Assembly: GCA_947177615.1 (NCBI GenBank)
Contig: CAMWUY010000002.1
Coordinates: 1-60,645, forward strand
Direction: 5' to 3'
Source: an uncultured Porphyromonadaceae bacterium
GTDB lineage: Bacteria > Bacteroidota > Bacteroidia > Bacteroidales > Muribaculaceae
Length of the DNA stretch: 60,645 bases
Position numbers and translations under genes: made by a program. The notes beneath the pieces were generated by a model. The model was not told the origin of the DNA, searched no databases, and saw only the letters and a list, made by a program, of their open reading frames with translations. Below, piece by piece: positions 35,497 through 47,500 of this stretch. Positions within the stretch are counted from its first letter, which is position 1. Each line of letters begins with the position of its first letter.

Positions 35497-35589
35497 ATCT
35501 TTGTATTCCCCTCGTCCCTCGGTGACGTCATGCACATCTATAATATATAAAATGCGCACGAATGGCAAAGTTAATACTTAAAAATGTCG

Positions 35590-35624
35590 TTGTCAAGTGT
35601 TGAGGGCAATTTTTTGTATATTTG
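35590..35624 (+). promoter_or_regulatory. mtaB promoter
   Basis: TATATTTG at 35617-35624 matches the -7 consensus and a TTG at 35590-35592 could be the -33. The transcript would begin at about 35631, leaving only a 10-14 nt leader before the ATG at 35643 and ruling out the TTG codon at 35622 as start. Confidence 0.6.
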
Positions 35625-35642
35625 GACGCTATCTTACAATCC

Positions 35643-36965
35643 ATGACACCCGATTACGATGGCCGGAAGGTCGCATATTTTACATTAGGTTGCAAGTTGA
35701 ACTTTGCGGAGACGTCGACGATAGGCCGTATGCTGCGCGAACGCGGTTACCGTCGCGTAGAGCCGTTTGAGGTGCCTGATATGTGTGTGATCAATACATG
35801 CAGCGTGACTGAGACTGCTGACAAGAAGGGGCGTTCGTTGATACGCCGTCTGGTAAACAAATGGCCCGACGCGACTATTGTAGTCACCGGATGTTATGCC
35901 CAGCTGAAACCTGCCGAGGTCAGCGGTATTGAGGGGGTGGATATCGTGTTGGGTAGTAATGAGAAACTGCGTCTGACGGAGTATCTCGACCGTTGGGAGG
36001 CTGAGCATAGAGTGATAGTCGATACTACGCCATCGCTGGATATCCGGTCTTTTCGCCCTTCGTGTGAGCGTGGCGACCGTACACGCTGGTGGCTGAAGGT
36101 GCAGGATGGGTGTGATTATTTCTGTACATATTGCACCATCCCCTTTGCACGTGGCCGGTCGCGGTCGGGAGATATTGACTCGCTTGTGTCGCAGGCTCGT
36201 GATGCCGAGGCCGGTGGAGCCAGGGAGATTGTGCTCACGGGCGTCAATATAGGCGAGTTCGGCAGGGATAACGGTCAGGATTTCCTGACACTCCTGAAGC
36301 GACTTGACGAGGTGGAGGGGATAGCACGTTACAGAATATCCTCAATAGAGCCTAATCTGCTGACAGATGAGATATTGGAATGGATAGCGACAGAGTCGAG
36401 AGCCTTCAAACATCACTTTCACATACCGTTGCAGTCCGGATCAGACCATGTGTTGAGATTGATGAACCGCCGTTATGATACGGCCTTGTTCCGTCATAAG
36501 GTGGAACGTATCCGCCAATTGATGGCGGACGCCTTTATCGGTGTGGATGTCATAGCCGGAGCTCGTGGCGAGACTGCTGAAGAGTGGGAGAAGTCGCGGG
36601 AATTTATTCAATCGCTGGATGTCACAAGGTTGCATGTGTTTCCTTATTCAGAACGTCCCGGTACGAAGGCTCTTCTGCTCGGAGATATTGTCGAGAATGG
36701 TGAGCGCCATCGTCGCGTGAGCGTGCTGACGGCTGTCAGTGATGATAAGGTCAGAGACTTTATGCGCCGTAGCGTCGGGCAGGTGCGTGATGTGTTGTGG
36801 GAGCATCGGGTGAACGGCACGGATATGATGTCGGGTCTGACTGACAATTATCTGCGTGTCATAGCTCCATATCGTGAGGGGGCGGTAAATACCATATCTA
36901 CGGTTAGAATCGTGGATATGGACAGTGATAGGGCGGAGACAGTGTTAGGACAACATATAGATTGA
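35643..36965 (+). CDS. mtaB: tRNA t6A37 methylthiotransferase MtaB
   Basis: A 440-residue radical-SAM enzyme that makes ms2t6A at A37 of tRNA. The N-terminal UPF0004 domain carries three cluster cysteines (FTLGCKLNFAE, VINTCSVTETAD and TGCYAQLKP). The radical-SAM site is QDGCDYFCTYCTIPFARG (Cys157, 161 and 164), and a C-terminal TRAM-like domain follows after about 370. Start chosen at 35643 because of the promoter at 35617. The glycosyltransferase gene begins 4 nt after its stop and is probably cotranscribed. Confidence 0.92.
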   Translation: MTPDYDGRKVAYFTLGCKLNFAETSTIGRMLRERGYRRVEPFEVPDMCVINTCSVTETADKKGRSLIRRLVNKWPDATIVVTGCYAQLKPAEVSGIEGVDIVLGSNEKLRLTEYLDRWEAEHRVIVDTTPSLDIRSFRPSCERGDRTRWWLKVQDGCDYFCTYCTIPFARGRSRSGDIDSLVSQARDAEAGGAREIVLTGVNIGEFGRDNGQDFLTLLKRLDEVEGIARYRISSIEPNLLTDEILEWIATESRAFKHHFHIPLQSGSDHVLRLMNRRYDTALFRHKVERIRQLMADAFIGVDVIAGARGETAEEWEKSREFIQSLDVTRLHVFPYSERPGTKALLLGDIVENGERHRRVSVLTAVSDDKVRDFMRRSVGQVRDVLWEHRVNGTDMMSGLTDNYLRVIAPYREGAVNTISTVRIVDMDSDRAETVLGQHID

Positions 36966-36968
36966 ACA

Positions 36969-37961
36969 ATGAAGCAGTTAGCTGTAATAATATTAAATTG
37001 GAACGGTGTCGAATTGTTGCGGCGATTTATACCGTCGGCGGTGAAGTATACATCCGGAGAAGAGGTTGATCTGATAGTCGCTGATAATGGCTCTACCGAT
37101 GAGTCGGTATCATGGCTTAGAGAGAATTATCCGGAATTGAAGGTCATGGAGCTGGGTGAGAATTATGGTTTTGCCGCGGGTTATAACCATGTTATAGCTG
37201 ATACGAACTATCCCTATACGATATTGCTCAATTCCGATGTAGAGGTGACGGAGGGGTGGTGGCAACCCTTACTGCGCTTTATGAGGGAACATCCCGAGGC
37301 GGGAGCCATACAGCCGAAAATCCGCTCATATCATGCAAAGGATATGTTCGAGTATGCCGGAGCTGCCGGTGGGCTGCTTGACAAGTTGGGTTATCCTTAT
37401 TGCAGAGGTCGGATTTTCGATACCGTCCAGAGAGATGAGGGGCAATATGATGGTGAGGCTGTTGAGGTGGCATGGGCTTCGGGAGCGGCGATGATGGTCC
37501 GCACTGAGGTATATCTGCGATTGGGCGGTCTGGATGCTGACTTTTTCGCTCACATGGAGGAGATAGACCTCTGCTGCCGTATGCGCGGAGCCGGTTATAA
37601 GATTTATGTCGTCCCCGACTCGCATATCTTTCATGTCGGTGGTGCCTCGCTGCCCAAGGAAAATCCGCGCAAGACATATCTCAATTTCCGTAATAATCTG
37701 CTGCTGTTGCATAAAAATCTTCCTAAGTCCAAAGGTCGTCGCATACTCTTCATAAGACGTCTGGCGGATACGCTGGCCTTTTTAAAATTCCTGGTATCCG
37801 GAGATATAGCCAATAGTAAGGCGATATATAATGCTCATAAAGATTTCAAGAAGATGCGGCGTAAATATACCCAATATCCGGAGCATGATTATATGAAGGA
37901 AATCCCGGGTGGTGACAGAAGTATAGTGCTGGATTACTATCTTTTGGGAAAACGGTTATAA
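36969..37961 (+). CDS. Family 2 glycosyltransferase
   Basis: A 330-residue GT2 enzyme. GT-A features: LAVIILNWNGVELLRRF at the start, VDLIVADNGSTDESVSWL (about 35-52), LLNSDVEVTEGWW (about 85-97) with the metal-binding Asp, and MEEIDLCCRMRGAGYKIYVVPDS (about 196-218). The family resembles rhamnosyl- and galactofuranosyl-type transferases of surface polysaccharides; the donor is unknown. It follows mtaB by 4 nt. After its stop the DNA contains several GGTAATAG copies (37965-38020) before surE. Confidence 0.88.
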   Translation: MKQLAVIILNWNGVELLRRFIPSAVKYTSGEEVDLIVADNGSTDESVSWLRENYPELKVMELGENYGFAAGYNHVIADTNYPYTILLNSDVEVTEGWWQPLLRFMREHPEAGAIQPKIRSYHAKDMFEYAGAAGGLLDKLGYPYCRGRIFDTVQRDEGQYDGEAVEVAWASGAAMMVRTEVYLRLGGLDADFFAHMEEIDLCCRMRGAGYKIYVVPDSHIFHVGGASLPKENPRKTYLNFRNNLLLLHKNLPKSKGRRILFIRRLADTLAFLKFLVSGDIANSKAIYNAHKDFKKMRRKYTQYPEHDYMKEIPGGDRSIVLDYYLLGKRL

Positions 37962-38079
37962 TAGGTAATAGGGAATTGGGAAGAGGTAATAGGTAATAGT
38001 TATGAGTTATGAAGTAATAGGGTGTTGTTATTACCATTGACCGGTGACTAATACTGATGACTTGATTAATAGAGAAGAT

Positions 38080-38847
38080 ATGAGTAGGAAAAGTGAGGAT
38101 AATAGACCTTTGTTTCTGGTGAGTAATGATGACGGGTATCGTGCCCGCGGAGTGCATGAGCTGACCCGGATGCTCTCACGTATAGGTCATGTGGTGGCGG
38201 TGTGTCCGGAGGATGCGCAGTCCGGCATGTCGATGGCCATCACCGTCAAACGTCCTCTGCGGTTGCGTCCGATAAGTGATTACGCTGACAGCGAACCGGA
38301 TGTGGAGTGGTATGCGGTGGATGGTACACCGGTGGATTGTGTCAAGCTGGCTATGTATACCGTGGTCAGGGAGAGACGTCCGGATATGGTATGCAGCGGT
38401 ATAAATCACGGTAGTAATTCGGCGATCAATGTAGTTTATTCAGGCACTATGGGAGCGGCCTTTGAGGGGACGGCCTGCGGTATTCCCGCAGTCGGCTTTT
38501 CGTTGTGTGATCACTCGGCTGATGCTGATTTCGGTCCGATGATGCCCTTTGTTGAGGCGACTGTGATGAAGGTATTGTCCGAGGGTTTGCCCGAGGGTGT
38601 TTGTCTGAATCTGAATGCTCCGAAGGTGACAGATATCGTGGGTCTGCGTTATTGCCGTTCGGCTCGCGGACATTGGACTGATGAGTATGCCGAGATGCAA
38701 CCTCCGTATGGATTGCCCGTGTACTGGCTCACCGGCAGATTTATCAGTGAGGAACCCGACGCGGAGGATACCGACGAATGGGCTCTCTCCCACGGCTACA
38801 TAAGCATAGTTCCCGAACTCCTCGACCGCACCGCCCCCGACATTTAA
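38080..38847 (+). CDS. surE: 5'/3'-nucleotidase SurE
   Basis: A 255-residue phosphatase acting on nucleoside monophosphates, with a metal site NDDG (about 16-19) in LFLVSNDDGYRARGV, the conserved VCSGINHGSNSAINVVYSGTMGAA and CPEDAQSGMSMAI. The ATG at 38080 is preceded by an AGAAGA stretch; an in-frame GTG at 38044 would add 12 residues that do not match the family. It ends before a strong hairpin at 38869. Confidence 0.93.
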   Translation: MSRKSEDNRPLFLVSNDDGYRARGVHELTRMLSRIGHVVAVCPEDAQSGMSMAITVKRPLRLRPISDYADSEPDVEWYAVDGTPVDCVKLAMYTVVRERRPDMVCSGINHGSNSAINVVYSGTMGAAFEGTACGIPAVGFSLCDHSADADFGPMMPFVEATVMKVLSEGLPEGVCLNLNAPKVTDIVGLRYCRSARGHWTDEYAEMQPPYGLPVYWLTGRFISEEPDAEDTDEWALSHGYISIVPELLDRTAPDI

Positions 38848-38868
38848 AGGGCGCAATTACCATATAAT

Positions 38869-38914
38869 AAGTCACGCAAATCAGAGTGTTGAACTGATTT
38901 GCGTGACTTGTTTT
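38869..38914. terminator. Perfect 16-bp hairpin, probable bidirectional terminator
   Basis: A 16-nt arm beginning AAGTCACGCAAATCAG (38869-38884) pairs fully with 38894-38909 across a 9-nt loop and is followed by GTTTT. It lies 22 nt after the surE stop. The convergent surface-protein gene stops at 38955, so the hairpin can end transcripts from both sides. Confidence 0.85.
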
Positions 38915-38954
38915 ATATTCTTGCGATGCAAGAATACTCGGTATAGTCGGTATG

Positions 38955-41585
38955 TCAGGGGAGGACTATTTTAAACCGATTGTCGCCAATGCATAGAATA
39001 TATAGTCCGGAGAGCAGATTGTCAAATGAAATTGAGGTGCCGTCAGCAAAGGTTTCTGATATTACGACCCCGTTTATGTCGAACAATCGGATATGAGCCG
39101 AAGCCCCGTTGTCGCTTACTTTAATGCAGCGGTCGGTCACTACTATCCTCATCTCATCAACGGATGGAGTGGCGATACCGGATAAATTGTCTACTTTGAC
39201 AGACACAATATCAATAATATCTCCGATATATGCGATAATCTCGGTTGTACCTTTGGAGACTCCGGTGACAACACCTTCCTGATTGACGGTTGCGATAGAA
39301 TCATCATTACTGCGCCAGCGCAGTAATGAAGAAGCATATTCGGGAGTTACGTCGGCATTCAGAGTATATTCCTTTCCGATTTCAATCTCTAAATAATCAT
39401 CTGTGATATTAAGATGAACATATTGAGGTAAATCATCAATAATTTCGACAAAATTACCCCATATCGGAGCTTCCCGGTATAAGGGATATGTCCCCGCAGG
39501 TATATGAAGTACACACCGCTCATAGTCTACAAATCCGTTAAATGTTGTTTCATCGGCGGCAGGAGGCAAGCCGTGGAAACTTATTGAAGACAGATTGCCG
39601 TTGAGCGCATTGAAAACATAGTTTCCACTCAGTGTACGGACGGATGCCGGAATATCGATTGCATGAAGTGAACTGTTACCGAATGATTGGCCCCCCAGAG
39701 TTTCTATTCCATCTTCGATCATCACATCATTCAGGAATTTGCAGCTATAGAATGCCATATCATCTATTGAGACAACCTGAAGACCGTTTACAGTTGTCGG
39801 GATAATATAATCTCCTTCATACATGTTATACCCCCTGACCACTTTGAGTGTATTATGATTGTCGTCAGCATATCGGTAATACAATCCTTCTATCTCCATG
39901 AGTCCGTCATGTGAAGAGAGGACATTAAATCTTTTTTCCATCTCTTTTTCACCATCGGAGACTCTAAGTATGTATGCACCTTCGTAGTTGAAAGTCGCGG
40001 TCCACTCATCGCCATTCACATGCTCAATGTCAGCTATGCAGAAACCACCGTCAGGCGTGATACAGGAGTATTCCAACGGATAGCCTTCAGATGAATATGC
40101 TTCGAGTCTGACACTCTCTCCAATCATGTATCTGAAATTCTGATTCCAGATAAGTTCCGACACCACCGGCTTCGGGGTGACGGTGATCTGGCAATCTGCA
40201 AAAACATCCGGATATGCGAGAGAAAAGACTCTGATAACAGCTGTACCGCGATTGACGGCGGTCACTATACCCGAATTGTCCACGACAGCGACCGACTCAT
40301 CCAATGAGCACCACCCGAGTGATTTATCGTGTGCATTGACCGGCCAAACAGTCGCTAACAATTCAAATGTTTCATCGGCTTCAAGCTGTACCGATAAAGA
40401 GTTTAATATAATCTCCTGTACCGGAATACCTTTGACCGTAATATTGCATTCGGCTGATATATTACTTCCGTCAATGGCTGTCGCGGTGACAGTCACATCC
40501 CCCGGATATATTCCGGTCACAATTCCGGTCTGTGATACCCTGGCAATCTCAGGATTACTTGATGACCATTTTACAGACTTTGTTGTGGCATTCTCAGGCG
40601 ATACTATAGCTTCTACGTAGATTGTCTCATCAACCATCAAGGATGTTTCAGACGGAATAATAGTGATAGATGTTACATATATTCTATCTGTCGTAATACT
40701 CGTTGTCGAGTTTTCAAGTATATATTCGTGAGCTGAGGAAGTTGTGAATATCGGATTCTTCAGTTGTAGTTCTGCAGACTTCGGAATATCGTGATTCGCC
40801 GTGCAAACCATGTTGAGTATCGCACCGTCGATTCCGGTAATGGGGGTATTGTTGATTGAAAAACAGATTACCCTTACGTGTCCGTCATCAAATTTCTTGA
40901 CCGATAGAGAATGGTCAGTAGCACGGGATGTCAGTTTAAATGAATCGGTATTGAAATCGAGTCCTTTCGGAGGAATGATATCAACCTGAAATGCAGTAAA
41001 AACGGATTCATTGTTCAGATCAAGGGAAATCTCCATTGACTCACCTACAGGAATATTGAAATTCGGGATTAGAACTCTATCATTATGATGAGTGCCAATC
41101 AGTTTGCTGATTGACGGGAATGAGACTTCTTCATCATTTCTATTGACGAACAGTATGTCAGTCATCTTCAGCTCACCTCCCTCAAAATCGGGAGAAGATT
41201 TGACTTTAATGGAGAACAAAGAATCGCCTGTGCCGTTGATTGGCGTATGACCGGTTGAAAAAGTTCCGAATCGTAATGTATTCTCTGAAATCAGATTACT
41301 GACCACGGTAATGTTGTGATTGGGATCTGTCAATGATAGTTCAATATCCGGTTTGCCGTTGTTCAACACGAACTCCAATCCTGTAGGCAATAGCATATCT
41401 GCCTGGAAACCATAATATAAATTGTCGGATTCCAGTTTGAATATTAATGTCGCCGTTTCATCCGGTTCAATATTTATATCATCGATATAAAACCTTTCAG
41501 CCGCTGATGTCTTTTGGAATGCTCCTGTGAGCATTCCAAAAATCATCAGCAGTAAATGGATATATAATTTGGGTTTCATTATCAC
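38955..41585 (-). CDS. Surface protein with cohesin-like, Big2 and BspA-type repeats
   Basis: An 876-residue exported protein (signal residues 1-27). Two cohesin-like modules fill about residues 30-160 and 165-295 (LLPTGLEF and IIPPKGLDF with the matching beta strands). They are followed by Big2 Ig-like domains (about 300-390 and 390-475; SVKWSSSNPEIARVSQTGIVTG is diagnostic), a spacer, a short BspA-type leucine-rich part (570-700) and a third Big2 domain (720-800). The tail (RLFDINGVVIS... GLYILCIGDNRFKIVL) is a type IX-like sorting module. It sits 5 nt from the 2029-residue gene on the same strand, so they probably work together at the surface. Confidence 0.8.
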   Translation of the reverse strand: MIMKPKLYIHLLLMIFGMLTGAFQKTSAAERFYIDDINIEPDETATLIFKLESDNLYYGFQADMLLPTGLEFVLNNGKPDIELSLTDPNHNITVVSNLISENTLRFGTFSTGHTPINGTGDSLFSIKVKSSPDFEGGELKMTDILFVNRNDEEVSFPSISKLIGTHHNDRVLIPNFNIPVGESMEISLDLNNESVFTAFQVDIIPPKGLDFNTDSFKLTSRATDHSLSVKKFDDGHVRVICFSINNTPITGIDGAILNMVCTANHDIPKSAELQLKNPIFTTSSAHEYILENSTTSITTDRIYVTSITIIPSETSLMVDETIYVEAIVSPENATTKSVKWSSSNPEIARVSQTGIVTGIYPGDVTVTATAIDGSNISAECNITVKGIPVQEIILNSLSVQLEADETFELLATVWPVNAHDKSLGWCSLDESVAVVDNSGIVTAVNRGTAVIRVFSLAYPDVFADCQITVTPKPVVSELIWNQNFRYMIGESVRLEAYSSEGYPLEYSCITPDGGFCIADIEHVNGDEWTATFNYEGAYILRVSDGEKEMEKRFNVLSSHDGLMEIEGLYYRYADDNHNTLKVVRGYNMYEGDYIIPTTVNGLQVVSIDDMAFYSCKFLNDVMIEDGIETLGGQSFGNSSLHAIDIPASVRTLSGNYVFNALNGNLSSISFHGLPPAADETTFNGFVDYERCVLHIPAGTYPLYREAPIWGNFVEIIDDLPQYVHLNITDDYLEIEIGKEYTLNADVTPEYASSLLRWRSNDDSIATVNQEGVVTGVSKGTTEIIAYIGDIIDIVSVKVDNLSGIATPSVDEMRIVVTDRCIKVSDNGASAHIRLFDINGVVISETFADGTSISFDNLLSGLYILCIGDNRFKIVLP

Positions 41586-41590
41586 CTTGA

Positions 41591-44500
41591 TTATTTTATC
41601 ATTATTTCCTTAGAGTACCTGCCGGCACTTACGATGTATATGCCGGACATAAGTGAGATAGATTCATCGTCGGAAGCAGCGATATGATTGACTACAACAG
41701 CGCCATCCGAAGAGCAAATGATTATATTCTCACCCATAGCGTTATAAACATGGATAGTGTTATCCAACGCTGCAATCACGATTGAATCATCAACCGTTGT
41801 ACCAACAGCAGTAGTGATGTCGCTCCGTCCACCTTCGGATGTGAGTCGATATTCAATTGCATCAGCATCAGCAGCGTACGCATTGGATATCTTCAATTCA
41901 CCGGTAATCTCTCTGTCAGCGTAGACAGTAACAAGGATAATCGCATCATCAGTATCGGCAAAAGTCGAGTTGTTGATATCAAACAGTGCAAAGCGTACAC
42001 GGTCATTGCCCAAAGTATTTGTGGCCAGTACATGAGATGACACGCCACGCTCACCTGTCTTGATATCGACAATGCTCAAACCGGACGGGAGGATTATATC
42101 ACCCTGCAATGCGACATAATCTCTGCTGTCATTGAGATGAACAGCCACTGTTGCGTGCTGACCCGGAGCAATCATAAAGTCATCGATAATCAGAGCATCC
42201 GAATCGACATCACCGATTATTGAACGTGCGCGCACCGGACTTGCTTCATCCTCGGCAGGTTGGTTAAGAACTATAGATACCGTAGCAGTCGCGTCGGCCA
42301 GTGTGATACGGTTGTCGCCGTTTACATCCGCGGCTTCCTCACAGAAATCTTTTACCTCATTGCCGACAGCGTAGTTGGCGGTATTGACAGCGTCCGTAAT
42401 GGTTACCCGGTCGTCATCATTGGAGTCTCCGGCAGTCGGAGGAATGACAGTGACAGCGCAACGGTATGTGACGCCCGAACCGTCTGTTGCACTCGCTGTA
42501 ATATTGGCAGTACCCTTATATTGGGCATGCAGGGTGCCGTCTTCATCAATGGTTACAACAGATGTGTTGTCAGATTTCCATGTCAAAGTCCGGTATGTAG
42601 CGTTTTCGGGATAAACTGTAGTTGTTATCTGACCCTCTCTGCCTACTTTAATGATGTAGTCGGAATCTCCGTCGATTCTCTGTACCGGAGTAGGTGTGAC
42701 AGTGAGGTGACACTCTGCGTATACACCTGAGCCATCGGCAGTGTAGGCGGTGATTACAGCCTCACCGGGTGCTTTGCCGGTGATGAGTCCGTTGCCGTCT
42801 ACCGTAGCGACTTCCGTATCGTTTGAGCGGTAGAGTACGGTCGCGTCCGTAGCATCATTCGGAAGTGCGGATGCGGTCAGCTGCAGGGTCTCGCTGTCAC
42901 AGATTGTGGCTTGAGTCTTATCGAGTGTGATAGAGGATACGAGAGTCGTGTCAGTCAGGGGAAGTATTCTGAAGAATTCCCACCATGTATCAGAATCCTT
43001 ATAGTCATCGACAGACTCAGCGGGTACGAATACAGTGCCGTTATCAACCACATTTTGCGGGAAACCGGGAGAACCTACCGGGGGAACGGTATTGTAAACC
43101 TTGATATGATTGATTGCAGCGCAATCCTGGAAGCAATTGACACCTAAGGATGTTACATTTTTGCCAATCGAGACGGAAGCAGCGTTGGTACAACCCTTGA
43201 ATGCGCGTGCACCTACAGAACTGAGTGCTCCTTCCGGAATAGTTATATATGGCAAGCTCGCGCAACCCTGAAATGATTCGACACCGAGTCCATACACTTT
43301 GGCCGGTATATCGAGCGAAGCAAGCTTGGAGCAATTTTCAAATGCTCTGGGACCGATAATGCCGAGATTTGCATTGAGTCGAAGATTAATAAGATTGCTG
43401 CAATTGGAGAAACATCCGTCAGAAATGCTTGTCAATGTCGAGGGCATTATGACATTGTCGAGGGAGATGTTGCCGGCAAAAGCTCGTTCACCCAACGAGG
43501 TCAGTCCCTCACCCAACGAAAGTGTCTTCAGCGCCTCGCATTGGTAGAATGCCTCTTCGCCGATGGATTCGATACCGTCAGGAATTGCGACAGCCGGGAG
43601 TGTGGAACAATTGCTGAAGAGGTATTTGCCGATTGTTCCGGCCTTGGGACTGATGGTAAGTTTGGTCAGTCCCGTCTGATTACAGAACGGCGCAACAGTT
43701 TTTGTATTGATGTCGTATGAGAGCCAGCGGCCGAGATAGAGGTCTGTGACAGGACAATCTGCGAACAGGCTGTTTTCACCATCTTTTGAGGCCACTGTCA
43801 TTATCTCCGTGCCATCCTCCATGCGAAGATTGGACATGGAGGCGCATGCTGTAAATGCTCCGGTATTAATATATTTTACCGAGGCCGGGATTGAAAGGTT
43901 ATTCAGCAGGGTGCAATTATTGAACACATTCTCATCCAACGTCGGCAGTTGGTTTGAGAGAGTTACAGTCTCGAGCGCGATATCATTCATGAATACAGCT
44001 TTGCCGAGAGATGTCACACTGTTGGGGATGTCGCAATATTCGAGAGCGGACATATTGTAGAAAGCATAGTCACCGATATTCACGAGCGATGCAGGGAGTT
44101 TGAATGATTTTACCGAGTTACAACCTGCCAGCATATAATTGTTTATCGCGGTCACGTTGCCGGACTGTGAGAAACTTACATTTTCTAATGTAGTTATATC
44201 ATAGAAAGGTGAATATCCATAATTTTCAGCCGGAGTGTAGTTGATATTTCGTCCTATATAGAGTCCTTTGAGCGGTGAGTTGTGGAACATACCGGTGCTG
44301 TCGGAGTCATAGGATATATCCAAAGGCGTCGCGGCATCGTTGAGTCTTACCTCCGCAAGTGAGGTACACTGAGAGAATGCTCCGTACCCGACACTCTGCA
44401 CAGAAGCGGGGATATAGACTGACTGCAACGATGTGCAATCAGCGAGGAGATATTCAGAAATCCTTTCCAGTTTTTCGGAGAGATGAATATTCTGCAGGGC

Positions 44501-47500
44501 AGAGCAACGACGGAATGCTCCCTCTCCGGCTGATGTAACATCATCCGGCATCTGTACATTACCGAGAGTGATGTCCCCGGAGAATGCGTAGTCACCTATA
44601 TTAACCAGACTTTCCGGGAATGTGACGGCCGATAAGTTCTCCGCCTCATAGAGGAAGTAATAAGGGATAGAAGTGACATCGCCGGATGTAGAGAACTTCA
44701 GGTCAGTCAAAGCTAACTGACGGTAGAACGGTGCATGTTCGTAGGGTCTGTTGTAAGAGTCGAGATTGTAAACAATGTCACGTCCTACATACAGGGAACG
44801 TATCGGTGATTCATCGAACATGGAGTTGGCAGTGCCGAGAGTCAATGGCTCATCGCTATCATTGATAGTAATGTCGGCAAGGCTTTTACATCCGTTGAAT
44901 GCACCATCCTTTATTTCTGATAGTGAACCGGGAAGTATGATGAGAGGGAGCGAGGCGCAATTGCGGAACGCATAACTGTTGATGACTTCAAGGTTGTCTG
45001 GTAATGTTATTGAGCTTACATTTGTACATCCATCGAGCAGATAGTCATAAATGGTTGTAACATAGTTGCCGGTGAACATAACTCTGTTCAATGTAGTTCT
45101 GTCACGGAATGGCGAAATGCTGTTGGAAAATGTGTAAGTCAGATTTCTACCGATACGAAGTGTCTTCAGAGGTGAGTCGGTAAACATCGGAATCTCCAGT
45201 GCATTCTCACTGTTACTGAATGAGAGAGAGGATAGTGATGAGCAACCGTCAAAACTTCCGCCCCCAATTGATTTTACACTTCCGGGAATTGTCATTGACA
45301 GCAATTCGGCACACCCGTCGAAGCAGAAGCCTCCGATGGTCTCGATACCGGGGTTGAGTGTGGCAAGAGCCAATGTGTGACAGTTCTGGAATGCCTTATA
45401 GCCGATTGTCGCAGTAGTGCCCGGTATGGATATTTCAGTAAGTACTGAGCAGTTGCGGAATGCGGAGTTACCTATTGATTCGAGTTGTGAACCGAGGGAA
45501 ACGTAAGTCAGTTTAACGCAATCCTCGAACGCAGAATCACCAATACGAGTCAAGGTGTTTGGGAGAAGAGCAGCTGTAAGAGCCTTACAGTCGGAGAATG
45601 CGAATGCCCCAATCTCTTTCAGACCCTCCTTGAACTCAATCTGGGCAATACTTGCATCATTTTTGAATGCTCCGGTGCCGATAGTCTCTAATTCATTCGG
45701 GAGAGTGAGATTAATGAGTGAAGTACAATTACGGAATGCATCGTTGCCGATAATCTTTTGTCCTCCAAAAGTTACCGTATTAAGTTTCGGGCAATCCATA
45801 AACGCCTTTGCTCCTATTTCAGTCACACTCTGCGGTAAAGTAAGGGTTGTAAGGTTTTCAAAATTCTGAAATCCGCTTTCGGCAATCGCAACGACATTGA
45901 ATGTTCCTCCGTTATAATTGACCTGCGAGGGTATATTGAGTGATTCCGGTCGGTTATCGGGATGGGCAAGTGCCTCGACGTTATTGTCGTCAATAGGAAT
46001 ATATGAGCAGATGTCGTCATAAAACCACTCTCTGATTTCCGGGATTGAAGACCAATAGTTAGCAGTAGAATATTCGTTTTTTGTATTGTAAGGTACGTAG
46101 GCTATTGTTGTATCACAACCGGTATCGAATGTTTGGCTATTGGCTGTCGGTATCTTTTTTGCCAAACATACAATTTTACTAAGTTGATTACATTTCTGGA
46201 AAAGATAATTTCCGAGAGATGTTACCTTATCTCCTATTGTGACTTTTATTAGTTTAGTCCGATTATAAAACGGCGAATAACCATATTCGTAATTTGAAGC
46301 ATAAGATAAATTTCTTCCGATATATACCTCTTCCAGCGGACAGTAGTAAAACAGTCCCTTACCGGTGTAAGAATAGTAATAAGAGCCTAAACTCACAGAG
46401 GAATCACTGTCTTCAAAAACAACTTTCTTTAGTGACGTACAATAGTAAAATGGCAAATTTGAGTAGTCAGAATTACTGCTGCCAATACTTGTAACACTTG
46501 CCGGTATTGTGATACTTTCGAGCGATGTGCAGTTAGCGAAAGCTGCAAGGCCGATAGTCTTCACGGATTTACCGATATTGACAGTTTTCAGTTTAGAACA
46601 ACCTCTGAATGCGGCACCTGAGATAGCTGTTATATTATCTCCTATATTACATTCCGTAAGATTTTGGCAGTTCTCAAAAGCACAACTTGGAATACTTACA
46701 TTCATAGAAGATTGAATATCAACAATCCTTACATTTGAACCCGCAAATACAGCCATTCCTAAAGTTGTAATTGCTTCCGGCAGTTTAACTATCTCTAATC
46801 CGGAAGATGCAAAAGCATATTCACCTAATGTGGACAAACCATTAGGAAAATCCATATATTTAAGATTACTACACTCTCGGAATGCGTAATTATCAATTTT
46901 CTGTAATGTAGCCGGTAGTTTGGCTGTTGTGAGATTGGCGTTTTTCTCAAATGCGTATTGTCCTATTGAAGTTAGTCCTTCGGGAAACTCAATGGTGGAT
47001 AAATCACATTCTGAGAAGCAATAATTCTGAATAGATGTAATATTTTCCCCAAGTTTCAAGGATTTAAGGTTTGAACATTTATAGAAAAGAAAACTGTTTA
47101 GTGATGTTACCTTATCCCCGATAGTGACTTTTATTAGTTTAGTCCGATTATAAAACGGCGAATAACCATATTCGTAATTTGAAGCATAAGATAAATTTCT
47201 TCCGATATATACCTCTTCCAGCGGACAGTAGTAAAACAGTCCCTTACCGGTGTAAGAATAGTAATAAGAGCCTAAACTCACAGAGGAATCACTGTCTTCA
47301 AAAACAACTTTCTTTAGTGACGTACAATAGTAAAATGGCAAATTTGAGTAGTCAGAATTACTGCTGCCAATACTTGTAACACTTGCCGGTATTGAGATAC
47401 TTTCGAGGGAAGTGCAGTTGGCGAATGCAGAGGAATTTATTTTTGTCACAGTATAGGTGTCACCTGCATATTCTACTGTCGTAGGGATTACAAGGTCTCT

